Part shown: positions 35,946-46,800 of the stretch, one piece after another
Layout of the letters: each line of letters begins with the position of its first letter
Numbering within the stretch: the first letter of the stretch is position 1
Source: Sclerotinia nivalis
Taxonomy: Eukaryota > Ascomycota > Leotiomycetes > Helotiales > Sclerotiniaceae
Length of the DNA: 64,000 nucleotides
Assembly (NCBI GenBank): GCA_029531795.1
Contig: JAPEIS010000010.1
Location: 496,001 to 560,000 of the forward strand
Direction: 5' to 3'
The notes under the pieces: generated by a model
What the model saw: only the letters and a program-made list of their open reading frames with translations
Database searches by the model: none
Told to the model about the DNA's origin: nothing
Translations under genes and position numbers: made by a program

Positions 35946-37595
35946 TCAAATATGTAAACTCCCGATCAACTCTTTAATAACCTCATATTGTTCCTCCCTA
36001 AAATCATCCGTTGTTAGTGTATTCTGCTCTGCCTGGAAATTCATAAGTTGTTTTCCCTTATTCCAGAGCGGCCAGTGAAGTGTCGCATTTGCACTTGCAC
36101 GCCCATCAATACCCCCATCACCCTTCAGATTCGGATCCCCATTCTCCACAAAATTAAGATAATAACCTTGAATAGTCACCTGAGGAAAGCCCAGCTGCTG
36201 TCCATAAACTATCGCCACATCCGATCCATGATTCGTCCCCAGTGTCGGAGTTCCATACCCATAAGTCGCAAGATATGAGTACTTCCGTACCTCCGGTTGT
36301 ATACTTTGTGCATGCTCCAAAAATAAACGTCGGATAAGCGTGAATGAGATATCGCCCGTTATGGCTGCCAAACGCTTGTATTGTGGATATATGTTATTGG
36401 CAGAACCGGTACCGAAAGGAGAACCAAAGGAAGGATCATCGGGATAAGAAGAGACGAGGGTGGATATTTGGGAGGAGTTGGCGGAGGAGTAGACGACGGT
36501 GTGGAGAAGGGTTTCTAGACCATCAGTTGTGGAGACGTTTACGTTCCGGGAGAATATTGTTCCTTCGTCTTCTTGGTCGCCGATTATGAGGGGTACGGGG
36601 GCGAATTGTCCGCGCAATGCGAGGATTTCGGCGGAAGCGGGGAAGACTCCTCCTTCGTAGTCGGGGCGTGGGAGGAAGGGGAGTGAGGTGACGCTGTAGG
36701 CTGGCAGTGATAAGAGGGAGACTGTAGCGGCTAGAAATGTCTCGTAGGGGATGTTGCGGAGACAGGTTAAGGTATCGGTGGAATTTGCACAGCCCGCCGC
36801 GGAGACGACTCGGCCGTATGATTCTTGTGCACGTGGACCATCAATGGCTTCGGCGGGGGTGAGGGAGCCAGAATCCATTATTGCACCGCGAAAAAGTGGT
36901 TTGTTTTTGTAATGGTATTGTCCACCATATAACGCCATCTGATCAAACACAGAAATAGATCCGGCAGATTCACCCCAAATCGTGACTTTGTCAGGGTCAC
37001 CTCCAAACGCTGCGATGTTGTCGGCGACCCATTGAAGACCGAGTCTTTGGTCCAAGAGTCCGATATTCGCAGAACCATCTTTGTAAATCTCGGAACCGGC
37101 TAGGAAGCCAAAACCACCGACACGGTAATTAACAGCTACGTAGATGAAGGGCTGACGGCTGGAGATGGAGGTTTGGATGAGCTGAGTTGCGTCGAAGGTT
37201 TGGGTAGAGCCGGCTCCGAAGGCGCCGCCGTATATCCAAAAAAGGACAGGAAGTTTGGAGTGCGTGGTAGTATTTGAGGGGCGTTGAATGTTGATGGTTA
37301 GACAATCTTCCCCCATTGGACCTGTCGAACGACTTTGGGGACAGGCGTTGGGGATGTTGGTCGCTTGAATAGTGCCAAGGGAAGTAGTGATGGGCGTGGG
37401 AGGCTTCAAGCGGAGTGGTCCGACGGGTGGTTGTGCATAGGGGATACCTTTGAAGGTGTCGATTCCCGACGTACTAGAGCCGATGATTTGAGCATTTGAT
37501 AGCTGGACGCTAGGTGCTAGTTGGCGTTTTTCTGGAGCGGGTAGTGCTGAACTGAGAGAAATAAGGAACCACGTGGTTATGCCCAGGAGATACAT
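35946..37595 (-). CDS. Secreted type-B carboxylesterase/lipase
   Basis: A single exon encodes 549 aa. A signal peptide covers about residues 1-18 (MYLLGITTWFLISLSSALP), followed by a possible KR processing site at 23-24. The alpha/beta-hydrolase hallmarks are EDCLTINIQRP, the oxyanion segment WIYGGAFGAGS, the nucleophile elbow GESAGS (Ser210), Glu344 in DEGT and His456 in TNHGSD. The layout matches fungal type-B carboxylesterases and Candida-rugosa-type lipases, which hydrolyse carboxylic esters outside the cell; the substrate cannot be read from sequence. Several NxS/T sites fit a secreted glycoprotein. A TATA element lies about 95 bases upstream. Confidence 0.92.
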   Translation of the reverse strand: MYLLGITTWFLISLSSALPAPEKRQLAPSVQLSNAQIIGSSTSGIDTFKGIPYAQPPVGPLRLKPPTPITTSLGTIQATNIPNACPQSRSTGPMGEDCLTINIQRPSNTTTHSKLPVLFWIYGGAFGAGSTQTFDATQLIQTSISSRQPFIYVAVNYRVGGFGFLAGSEIYKDGSANIGLLDQRLGLQWVADNIAAFGGDPDKVTIWGESAGSISVFDQMALYGGQYHYKNKPLFRGAIMDSGSLTPAEAIDGPRAQESYGRVVSAAGCANSTDTLTCLRNIPYETFLAATVSLLSLPAYSVTSLPFLPRPDYEGGVFPASAEILALRGQFAPVPLIIGDQEDEGTIFSRNVNVSTTDGLETLLHTVVYSSANSSQISTLVSSYPDDPSFGSPFGTGSANNIYPQYKRLAAITGDISFTLIRRLFLEHAQSIQPEVRKYSYLATYGYGTPTLGTNHGSDVAIVYGQQLGFPQVTIQGYYLNFVENGDPNLKGDGGIDGRASANATLHWPLWNKGKQLMNFQAEQNTLTTDDFREEQYEVIKELIGSLHI

Positions 37596-37687
37596 ATTGT
37601 TTGACCCAAAGACCGAGACTGTATCTCGAATATGGTTTTCAGAATAATCAGTGAGATATCTTTATGGAAATGAGGAGAGGATCATTA

Positions 37688-37696
37688 TTATATATA
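37688..37696 (-). promoter_or_regulatory. TATA box of the carboxylesterase gene
   Basis: TATATATAA on the minus strand, about 93-101 bases before the ATG at 37595. Confidence 0.55.
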
Positions 37697-38125
37697 GGTA
37701 CTCAGTGTCCTTTTAAGGGCTCTTCCGGCCACCGAAATCCGTCGTCCCCGGTCGACTAATGCACTCTTTCAAGCATCCGTCAAAATACTAATAGATTGTA
37801 TAGGAGTACCTGGCTATACCGGATCGACAAATCCGATCAATCAAATCCGACATGAAGAGGTTTCCGGTATAAAGTGGTATGTTTTAAATTTTATACAAGT
37901 TTTATATAGATTTTATACTTTAATTCTGTCCCCGAATCTCCAATTTTCCAAAAATCACCATATAAATAGTTCGACATCGGAAGAATCAAAAGTGTATTTT
38001 TATTAGAAATATATTAGATTTGACTAAAAGTTATTTGACAGTTTGATATAAATGAAAAAAATCCGATATTCTTATATAAAAATTAATCAAATCGAGAAAA
38101 CTTCATAATATAACTAGGTTCTCGA

Positions 38126-38144
38126 TATATCGGAGTCCGATATA
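38126..38144. promoter_or_regulatory. 19-bp palindrome with a CGG-N3-CCG core
   Basis: TATATCGGA-G-TCCGATATA is a perfect inverted repeat with a one-base centre. CGG-N3-CCG spacing is a known layout for Zn2Cys6 regulators. It lies about 530 bases upstream of the carboxylesterase start. Binding is inference. Confidence 0.35.
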
Positions 38145-38740
38145 ATCAAGTTCTATCTATCAAAATCTGTGATTGTGAAGAGGAAGTATAGGATACGAAT
38201 ACTCTACGAATTAGAAAATGATATTCGTAGAGTATAGAAAGATCATCTTTGCTGTTGCGATCTGAATGATTAGTTTAAGCGAAAGTGGAAATATTATAGT
38301 TCTAAATTAGAAACTAAACTTTATTTCTAAATGTTATTCTATAACAAAACCGACCTCTTATAAATTCAGAATCCATCTATTAAAGTTTTAATCTATATTT
38401 ATTAAATTTCGGAGTTTTGACAACGGGGGAAAAAAATTAAAGAGTTGTCGATTCCGGTATTCGTATTTTCTTAACGACATCCGTTGATTTTGACGGATTC
38501 TATCTACTCTTTTACTTAAGATTCCAAATACCCCATGAAATAATCTATTGAATTATAAAATACTATTCCAAATCCATTCTTTTGCAATTGAACAAACAAC
38601 TTTTACGAAAAAGGAAGGACGAATTATTCGACGGGATTACAACTGCCGAAACTATTCCAAATGAATTGCCGGGCTCAAGATTTACCCGAAAATAAATTGA
38701 GAACGCGTCCGCACCCCTTAAAACGTCAAACAATCCACCC

Positions 38741-38840
38741 TAAATCAACGAATCAATCAACTGGGGAAAAAGAATACTGCGGAAACACCCCGGGGGTAGG
38801 AACGCGGGGTGCGGAGTATATATACATCCCTGGCCCCCTT
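38741..38840 (+). promoter_or_regulatory. Promoter-like block without an evident gene
   Basis: CACCCC and GCGGGG boxes and the C/G-rich palindrome CCCCGGGG precede TATATATA near 38818. After it I find no frame longer than a few dozen codons. It could drive a noncoding RNA or be the relic of a lost gene. Confidence 0.3.
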
Positions 38841-39530
38841 GAACGTCCATCACGCCGGATTCGTCAGTCCATACGTTGCCACGCGTCGGCCACTTTTCTG
38901 GTTGGAGAATGATCTACAAGAGCAATGACTTCATTGGACTCGAGAGCAACAGCATACTTGTCATGTATACATATCATCTTATTATCACAGGGTTGAATAC
39001 ATTTGACTATTGTCCATATTGATGATAAGATAGAAACGCGGCAGTCTCTATCAAGGATTATCAGTAATCAAAAGCCCCTAGATTTTTGACGCTAGAGATT
39101 CTTGACATAGGCAATATGATTAACCGTTAGAATCACAGGCTAAATTGTGCATCCGAGGCAGTCTTCCTTCTCCACATTCACTGGTACCGATATGATACCT
39201 TCCTCATTAAATGTGACGGAAGAGTGGTACTATTCATAGTGTTTAATACACTAGCTTGTTTTTCTATTTGGTAATCATGAACCATGTCGCACTCGCCTCT
39301 ACGTGAAGCTTGTAAATGAGGTACCGACTCTGAAAGCGATACCAAATAAACTGACCAAACTAGGTTACACAGGTCACTTGGACAAACATGTTCCACCGCC
39401 CTTCTTGTAGTTCATGTCGATTTACTCGCTGAAATCTGTCTACGAGTGCATAGAAATAAGGAGCTGAGACCAGCACCATGGCATATATATAGCTCATCCC
39501 CAATCCCATTCCATTCCGTTTCAATATCCA

Positions 39531-39645
39531 TACCATACCATACCATACCATACCATACCATACCATACCATACCATACCATACCATACCATACCATACCA
39601 TACCATACCATACCATACCATACCATACCATACCATACCATACCA
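39531..39645. repeat. TACCA pentanucleotide repeat, 23 copies
   Basis: A perfect run of 23 TACCA units, flanked by degenerate TATCCA, TACCT and TGCCA units. It is 100-215 bases past the stop codon of the peroxin gene, so it may lie in its 3' UTR or just after it. Open frames over it (Trp-Tyr-Gly-Met and Tyr-His-Thr-Ile-Pro polymers) are repeat artefacts. Confidence 0.97.
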
Positions 39646-39746
39646 TACCTTGCCATATCCAAAGTGCTTCCTATAAACCATGCACTGTAAAACGCCATTC
39701 TCTCATCCACGCCTGGAATTCGCAAAACATAGTATCCAAGCACCAT

Positions 39747-41331
39747 CTATATCTGCTCATCTTCCCCACCCCCTTCATGATGCTCCCACCTCCTCTTGAC
39801 CATGCGAACCCATCTCCTTCTCCTCCATCCTCCCCTCCTACCCACACCATCAACATCACTCGCTTCCTCCCAACTAACCGGCACGCCTTTCTTACCCCTC
39901 ACACTTCCCATATTAATACTACTTCCCGTATCCATAACGCCCACAGAATCCTCCTCTTGTCCTTCATACCTAATATCATAAACCCATCTCTCTCCTTCAG
40001 TTTCAACTTCAACCCCCGTGATAATCCTCTCTTCAACCCACTCCCTACTCCACAAATCCAGCGCCCATTTCTTCTCGCTCCATTCCCAACCTCGAGGACT
40101 CTTTACATCTTCGAAAAAGCGACAGCCTATTGGTTTCCCTATTTCAATCCGCATACTGCTCAAAGGATCATAAGGTGAAGTGCTGAATAACCAATGTTCC
40201 CATTCGCCAGCGCGCGAAAGTTTTTGCAGTTCGAAAATTTCTACCTCGCGAGTCTCGGGAGAGGAATCAAGGATAATGTCGCGGGCTATGAAGGTTTCAA
40301 GACTAGTTTGGAGGGGTTTAGCACGCGGTTGTACGACGGTGGTGTGGGTTGTGAGCATTTGACGCTGGATGGTAGGATGACCGAGAGACGTTATGGTCCA
40401 GCCTATTGTTAGGAAGATGAAGCGCCATGGCATGAGATGAGAAGCGATGAACATGAATGCTGCAGTTACTACGAGGAAAAGGAAGAGAGTGGATGAGAGC
40501 GGTTCGTTGGAGAAGTTTGTGGAAGGGGAAATTAGGCTGATTATTTTATCGTGGAGTTGGGAGAAATCTTCCATGCAGTTTTGGAGGTCGCGCATATTCC
40601 GGAAAAAATCTTTGGAAAGTTCTTTGACGGGTTTGACAGTTGGAGCCGGGGCTATTGGTGGACCTGTTGTGGAATATGTGAAGGAGTCTGTAGTGATAGT
40701 TGTAGGAGGGGCTGGGTGACGAGCGATGAAGGAGGGTATGAGGACGGCGAGGAGAAGAACCGCCAGTGGAAGAACCGTAAGGAGATATGGATCTAAGCAG
40801 ACGAATGTATACACTGCAAGAAATGAGAGGGTATGCGACCATTGTTTCCAGCTTAGCAGACGTATCACTTTGGCTTGAAAGACGAAAACCACTCCTATTC
40901 TTGCATTGAACCTTCTGAAATTATTCGACATGGTCGTAATATTAAAGGCAGGTCTTTCGACAAAGTTCGTAGTAGTCGCAGGGGCATCTTTGCGATTTTC
41001 ACTGAGGTCCTCGATTGGTATGACTTGTTGTAATAATCTATTATAGTCAGAAGAGTCCTGACACAGAAACACTACAATATAGGATCCTGCCATACCTTTC
41101 AAGTAATCTATCTTGTACACTGGCTGATGTTTGTGAAGCTTTACTGTGTGCTTTTTTGAGATTCTCCTTCAACCCCGATTTATGCCTCTTTAATCGCTCT
41201 CGCGGACCTTCTTTCCCAGGCACTCCTTTTGTATCTTCAATATCATCATCAAGGTCGTCTGTAAAATCTAATCTTATCACCGGGATAGGATCATCACGAT
41301 TAACAAACGCATCTGCTGTAAACTCGTCCAT
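39747..41331 (-). CDS. Peroxisomal membrane peroxin of the Pex24/Pex28/Pex29 type (dysferlin domain)
   Basis: Exons 41331-41096 and 41037-39747 (GTATGG donor, AATAG acceptor) give 508 aa. The acidic N-terminus is followed by a basic helix. Two hydrophobic hairpins lie at about 148-185 (HTLSFLAVYTFVCLDPYLL and on) and 261-292. A dysferlin-type domain spans about 344-436, with the Trp-rich pattern EWEHWLF, RGWEWSEKKWALDLW and ERWVYDIRY. Fungal integral peroxins of this group sit in the peroxisomal membrane or at ER contact sites and control peroxisome number and size; which member this is cannot be decided from sequence alone. The C-terminus is very basic and Trp-rich and may be disordered. Confidence 0.82.
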
Positions 41332-41932
41332 TTTCTGAGACTCCGGAGTATTAAGCTTATTCGATAGGATTGACGGGTCGTGTCTGGGAGGGAGTTCCGA
41401 CGATCCTTATAAAGATCAATGAGGGGAATCTATTCGTAGAACCATGAAGCTGTAGTGTTTCGTTTCTTCACCGTTGATAAGGTTCCAGTGCATGTAGGTA
41501 AACAACATGCTTCGAATTAATTAAGTATCGAATGCAGCATTAAAAATTTAGTTGAAGTGTATCCAATTCAGTAGACATTGTCCACAAAGCTCAAACATCT
41601 TGGTGTTTGAAGTTGACGCGTTTAGCGATCAATGAACTACGAAAAAGGCATGACGTTTTTGCCGCCGGCCGCCCGCAATTGGAATGAAGTTTTGAATCGT
41701 TTTGACTCGTTTTGACTGGATTAATTGAATTAATTGAATTCGACTGACTGGACCGAAAAAATAAGTTCCGTTTTCCCGCGACAGACTGACTTAATCTAGG
41801 AACCATAATTTGAGATCTATTGGTGTTGATTATGGCACAGTACTTCCGTCTTTAGGAAGCAAATTGAAATATTGTTCCTCGTATTGTTTTTCAAACTCAA
41901 AATGTTGAGAAGAAAAAAAATTTCTTAAAAAA

Positions 41933-41961
41933 GGAAAAAATTTAAAAATTAAATTTTTTCC
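41933..41961. repeat. 29-base perfect AT-rich inverted repeat
   Basis: Thirteen-base arms (GGAAAAAATTTAA and its complement) around a three-base AAA centre. It could extrude as a cruciform or act as a strand-symmetric terminator. Confidence 0.6.
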
Positions 41962-43006
41962 CCATAATTAAAAGGAAAACAGGAAGTAAGAAAGACTTGT
42001 GCATGATCGATCAAATGAGCCAGATTAGACGGATGGGATAATACCGCTAATACTGTCGTGTGGCCCCTTTTTCAGTACAACCTTTCTTTGATTATCAAAC
42101 AATGCTATACTTTCGTATAAGAAGCAGTATGACTAGCATCATATCATATCTTCAAATTCAAGCTGGTTTGTCGTTGAAACATGGGTTCAATCTCTAATCT
42201 TCTTATCATTATTCCTTCCAGACTTTCTTTTTCTCCCAAAGATTTTCTGCACATGTCAGGGGTTCATAACAATTTGGATAAGTCAAACTGGTCTTACCTA
42301 CTACTCCGTAGATAGTGATGGCAGCAGGTGGTCGATGAAAACTACTTTTGAAAAAGGGGTGTGACATCTTCTTTGCATTGTTGTACATTCTATATGGCTT
42401 GGTGGATCTGTACCTCACAGAATTTGATCTTTAGGTACATACGGGACACAGTAGTGAGGGTTTAGTTGTTGTTCACAAGTTCCGTGGCTGGAGTGGTGGG
42501 TGTACAAAAATTGAAGCCGAGTAGGGCAGAGACCTTCATGGAGAATAGTCTCCATAAGACTGCAGATTGCATGTAGGAAGAGAGGCTCACCCAGCTCAGC
42601 ACAATCTTGGAATGAGAAACATGATACGAAGTAGATAGAACGCCTTTACTCATAATAAAACTTCACTCCAAACAAGCCTTTCGAATTAGACATACAATCA
42701 TATCAACCATTGATCAACCTTGAACCTGCCCATCAGACCATCAACCATCAACCATCAATATTTGATACTCGGTATATAGTAAATTAACCCCATAAACAAA
42801 TTACACATGGGTAATCCTCATTAGTATAGTAAAATGATATATATAATCATCCTCAAATAATACTTTCCCATAATAAAAATAATATGAAGCATTAAAAGCA
42901 TTGACAAGTAATTAAATTGTTAATTATCTGGGTACTGGCTGTTGCTGACTTGATTAAGGGCAATGGGGTTGGTCTCAAAGAGGACTCCGCAGAGATGAAG
43001 TGTTGT

Positions 43007-43007
<1 letters not shown>

Positions 43008-43037
<30 letters not shown>
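43008..43037. repeat. GA dinucleotide microsatellite
   Basis: About 15 AG units, followed by GGGAGGG. Confidence 0.95.
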
Positions 43038-43044
<7 letters not shown>

Positions 43045-43369
43045 ATTCAAGTCATCCTGACCGCTAAGATTGTCGGATCCCACTACTCTGTTTGGTATTT
43101 AGCAGTAAACTAGCTTTAATTGGTTCATTGAAGGATTTCTTGATTCTCTTGAAATTTTGATAGGCTCAAAGCAACTCGCTACAATCCAAAATCATACTCT
43201 GCCTGTTATGTACTGTATTCTGTACAAAAAAAAGGCCGTACAGAATCTAGATCCACTTTTAGTCTCTATGGGCAACGGAACGGAAGACCTTGACCTTGAA
43301 CCTTACAAGTTACCACCTCGAATGAATATCTAAAAAGGTACGGGAACAACCAGTCTTTCATCCCATTCG

Positions 43370-43417
43370 CAGTACTATAGCCAGTACTATAACCAGTACT
43401 ATAACCAGTACTATAAT
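43370..43417. repeat. Four copies of a 12-bp tandem repeat
   Basis: CAGTACTATAAC is repeated four times with one change in the first copy and one in the last, about 420-465 bases upstream of the kinase start. Confidence 0.9.
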
Positions 43418-43798
43418 CATAACGGGAACCTACAGCCTTTCAATCCAACCCAAAATATTGTTCAATAATCTGCAAACCTCAACTTACCACACCATACAAT
43501 ACATTAAGATACAACATCCACCCACTTCCCCAAATCACCACTTAACATAATCCACGACCCTTGACTCGAGATATTCGAGAGACGGATCAATTGACGCGCT
43601 TGATTTCTGTGGAGAAGAAAAAAGGTGGTGAGAGACACGGATAGCTTTCTTCTTAATTTACCGGGTAACCATTTACAACGACTTCCCTGTTTACTATACC
43701 CACGACGACCATTTGAAATGAGATAGTCTATCGACAAACTCGGCCCTTAGACGGACTGAGCTCAAGGAAGGAAAACCTTTACTCAGAGATTACTTTCT

Positions 43799-43820
43799 GT
43801 CGCTGGCTTCCCCCAGCGAC
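43799..43820 (+). promoter_or_regulatory. 5' leader hairpin before the DYRK kinase start codon
   Basis: GTCGCTGG and CCAGCGAC pair perfectly over 8 bp around a six-base CTTCCC loop. The stem ends 15 bases before the ATG at 43836. If present in the mRNA it could slow scanning ribosomes. The 5' end of the transcript is not known from sequence. Confidence 0.45.
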
Positions 43821-43835
43821 CTTAGTTCCTCATCT

Positions 43836-46800
43836 ATGATTCGGGAACAGAGGGCTCCTTCAGGTCCACGACCAGACCTTTCACCTACAAGACAGTAAGA
43901 AACATGACCCTCAAGAGAGGAGCCATTAGAGGCGCTCGCATTCACTAATACTTTAATAGTAGGGTCTCGGAGAATTACAATCCCGGTGTAGGCACAGGAG
44001 GATCGCGTCTGATAGCTGGGAAAGAGCCTACGCTACATGCTCCCTCACGAAACAATCATACATTATTTACATTCGGAGGTCATAACGACGATAACTCGTC
44101 ATCTTACGATTTTTTGCCTTCCCCCAGCTTTGATGACATTCAAACTAGCATATCCAATGAACTACAGCTGGCACCACAATATCCGGCATCAGGTGGGGGA
44201 GATTCAATGCCGAGAGAGAAGCCTTCAATGGGGGAAATTAAAGCATCTATAAACAATGGGCGAGGGCCAGGCCCTGCGCGTGGAGTGTCCGGACCACGAC
44301 CGGCACGAACTTCTTCTTTTCAACGTCGACAGAGTGTGAGTAATCGCCAAGGTAGCATATCTTCAACAGCTTCCTCAACGGCATCGGGGAATATGGATCC
44401 ACCATCTGCTCCTCTCGCTGTGCGAACTCGACGAAACCAATATCCTCCGATCTCTGGAAGTGCTGCCTCCAATGCGCCAGCGGCTAGATTACCGCGCAGA
44501 TCTGTAGGTTCCGATGCAGATCAGTCGAACAAGGCAGGGACCACACAAAGACAACGTCCGGGTCTTGCTCCAAGCACATCATTACAATCTTTATCTGATA
44601 TTGCTAGCGCGTCTGTGAGAATGAACAATACAGGGGTCCCGAGTTACATGGATGGTGCAAGAGGTACAACCGCCTCGAGAACAGCGAAAAGTAAATCATT
44701 ACAACCTCCGCTGAAAGGGCAACCGCAAGTTTCTCTTCAGCCCGGCACGCCAGATCGCAGCAGATCATTGTCTCTAGCTACAAAATCACCAGGAAAGCCC
44801 AGTGGAACAGCAATAGGCGCAACCACACCATCATCTGCAACCTCAAAGCGGATGTCAGTCTTGCCGGGTACTACTCATGCGAGTGGACTTGGGGCTAGGA
44901 CAATCAGCCCTACGGACACTCGAAGGGCAAAACGTCTATCAACTCATCATGGAGGTCTAATAGTTGCGCCAGGTACACCGCCAACTCCACAACCCGACTC
45001 ATATCCCGCATTTACTCCTCGAGGATCTTCCAGATCTCCGTCAATGCTACCTCGAAAAGTCCCTACACCTTCATCGTCTCGAACTACTCCGGATAGTAAC
45101 CGTAAGTACAATTCTGCTATTTCAGCTGCATCAAGTTCAAGCTGTAACACATCTCGAAACACTACAGGTTCTTTACAGCCTCGATTATCGTCCCTTGCTC
45201 CCACGACATCAAGGCTGCCAACACCTAAATCACGAAATGTCCATAGTTCAGCGGGTAATAATGAAGAGGAAGACGTTCCACCAGTTCCTGCGATACCTAA
45301 AGCCTATGAATCTCCTAAGGATTCTCCCGCAGAAACTCCATTCTTCGCCAAGAGAAAGTCAAGCATGCCTTTTGATGCTAGTAGTATCAATAGTACTTCA
45401 ACGAATAGCATTTCTGGTAGGAACTCTGCACGCGAACCGGCCAAGAATGAGCGGGAGCCAAAAAGGTCAAGACATGCACCTCCTAGCTCGAATTCAGACC
45501 TCGAACAGCAAAAGCAAAACTCCGCGACTCCCAAGAAGAAGAACCTTCAACCACTTCGTCTTCCGCCATTGAATTTGTTACCTTTAAGTGCTCCCACAGC
45601 TGCAAAGGCTAACGCCATATCCAATCCTGAGCCTTTACCAAATGGTGCCATTACACCCCCACCAAAACGAATCAATACCAAAACTCCAAGTTCGCCCATG
45701 ACAGCATCCAAAACCTCATTCTTTTCACGTCGCACCGAAGATAAATCTGAGCGTCATATGCATCAAAAGCGGAGCAACAGTTCTATTCATCACCGACCCG
45801 CGGAGTCTTCCTCGCAAGTATTTGAGAGTAACGCTGGGACGAAACCTATACCCATAGCCAGTAGTCGACCACCACCTAGAGAAACCTCTCCATATTTATC
45901 CTCATCTCTTCCCAAAAATAACGCTGGCCAGCATCTCATGCCTCGATCCAAAACTAGTGGTGATTTCACTACGATGGATATTTCGACTGAAAACAAGCCA
46001 GCCAGGTTAACTGGGCCACGTGCCTTGAAAGTGAACCGATTAGCTAAAAGCGACACTCCTGCGGAAGTGTCAAGCCCCGAGGAACCGCCAACACCATCCT
46101 CAACAACCTCACTGCGAAGGAAGCTAAGTCTTGGTTGGAAGCGGTCTGGCTCGAAGAATAACTCCAACGCTTCTCATGCGGCAGGTGAGAGAGAAGCCAA
46201 TCATCCACCTCCTCCACCAAAGCATGATAATATGCCACCTCCTAGATTGCCTGCCTCTGCTACAATGAATAATCTTAGTAGCGACAACAAGGAAATCCCT
46301 AGTCCTAGCCCTTCGGTCAAGTCAAGTACTACTACTTATCTTAATTCCAGTAGAAGAAAAAGCTCAGTTTCGAGCCTTAATCTAGTCACTGGTCACGATA
46401 GAACAAAGAGTGATAGCTGGGGCTTGCATCGAAACAGTCCGAAGAAGGAAGCATCAACTGACTCTATGACTCTTGAGAGGAACATCCCGACAGCCACTTC
46501 ACGAACCACATCTTCTGTCATGCATAGAATGCTGAATCCAAAGGCGTCTAGTAATAATATTAGGCATCAGGATCATTGGACCGCGGACTTGGACAAGGAC
46601 GATCTTCTGGCAGAAGACGAAATGAAGAAACTTGGTAACAAACGAAAAGAAACAGAGCAGGCAGCTCGTCAATTGGATGCTTTGAGAAAACGTGCTACTC
46701 CTAAGGATCGAGCGAATCCTCAACAGGCTCTTAAACTCGTCTCGCATCTTAACATTTACGAGAAAGGGGAAATTGTCGATTACAAGGATATCTACTTTTG

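Larger units (their letters stand above)
37697..39746. other. 2-kb noncoding region: AT-rich island, promoter-like block, pentamer repeat
   Basis: From about 37840 to 38640 the DNA is strongly AT-rich and carries several TCCGAT/ATCGGA motifs, including a 19-bp palindrome. A GC-richer block with a TATA element (about 38690-38900) looks like a promoter but has no convincing gene after it. A long TACCA repeat lies just beyond the stop codon of the peroxin gene. Confidence 0.6.
41332..43835. other. Divergent 2.5-kb intergenic region between the peroxin and the kinase
   Basis: Holds the promoters of two genes pointing away from each other. Visible structures are an AT palindrome (41933-41961), a GA tract, a 12-bp tandem repeat and a hairpin just before the kinase ATG. 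The short open frames in it have no family features. Confidence 0.6.

Noticed and set aside
39360..39746. Open frames of repeated Trp-Tyr-Gly-Met or Tyr-His-Thr-Ile-Pro
   Set aside because: Produced by the TACCA repeat; no start context or family support.
42180..42200. GGTTCAAT-like B box suggesting a tRNA
   Set aside because: The B box is imperfect and no A box or cloverleaf can be drawn around it.
44964..45572. 202-aa frame in another phase inside the kinase gene
   Set aside because: Overlaps the low-complexity kinase N-terminus; composition is that of a frame shadow.
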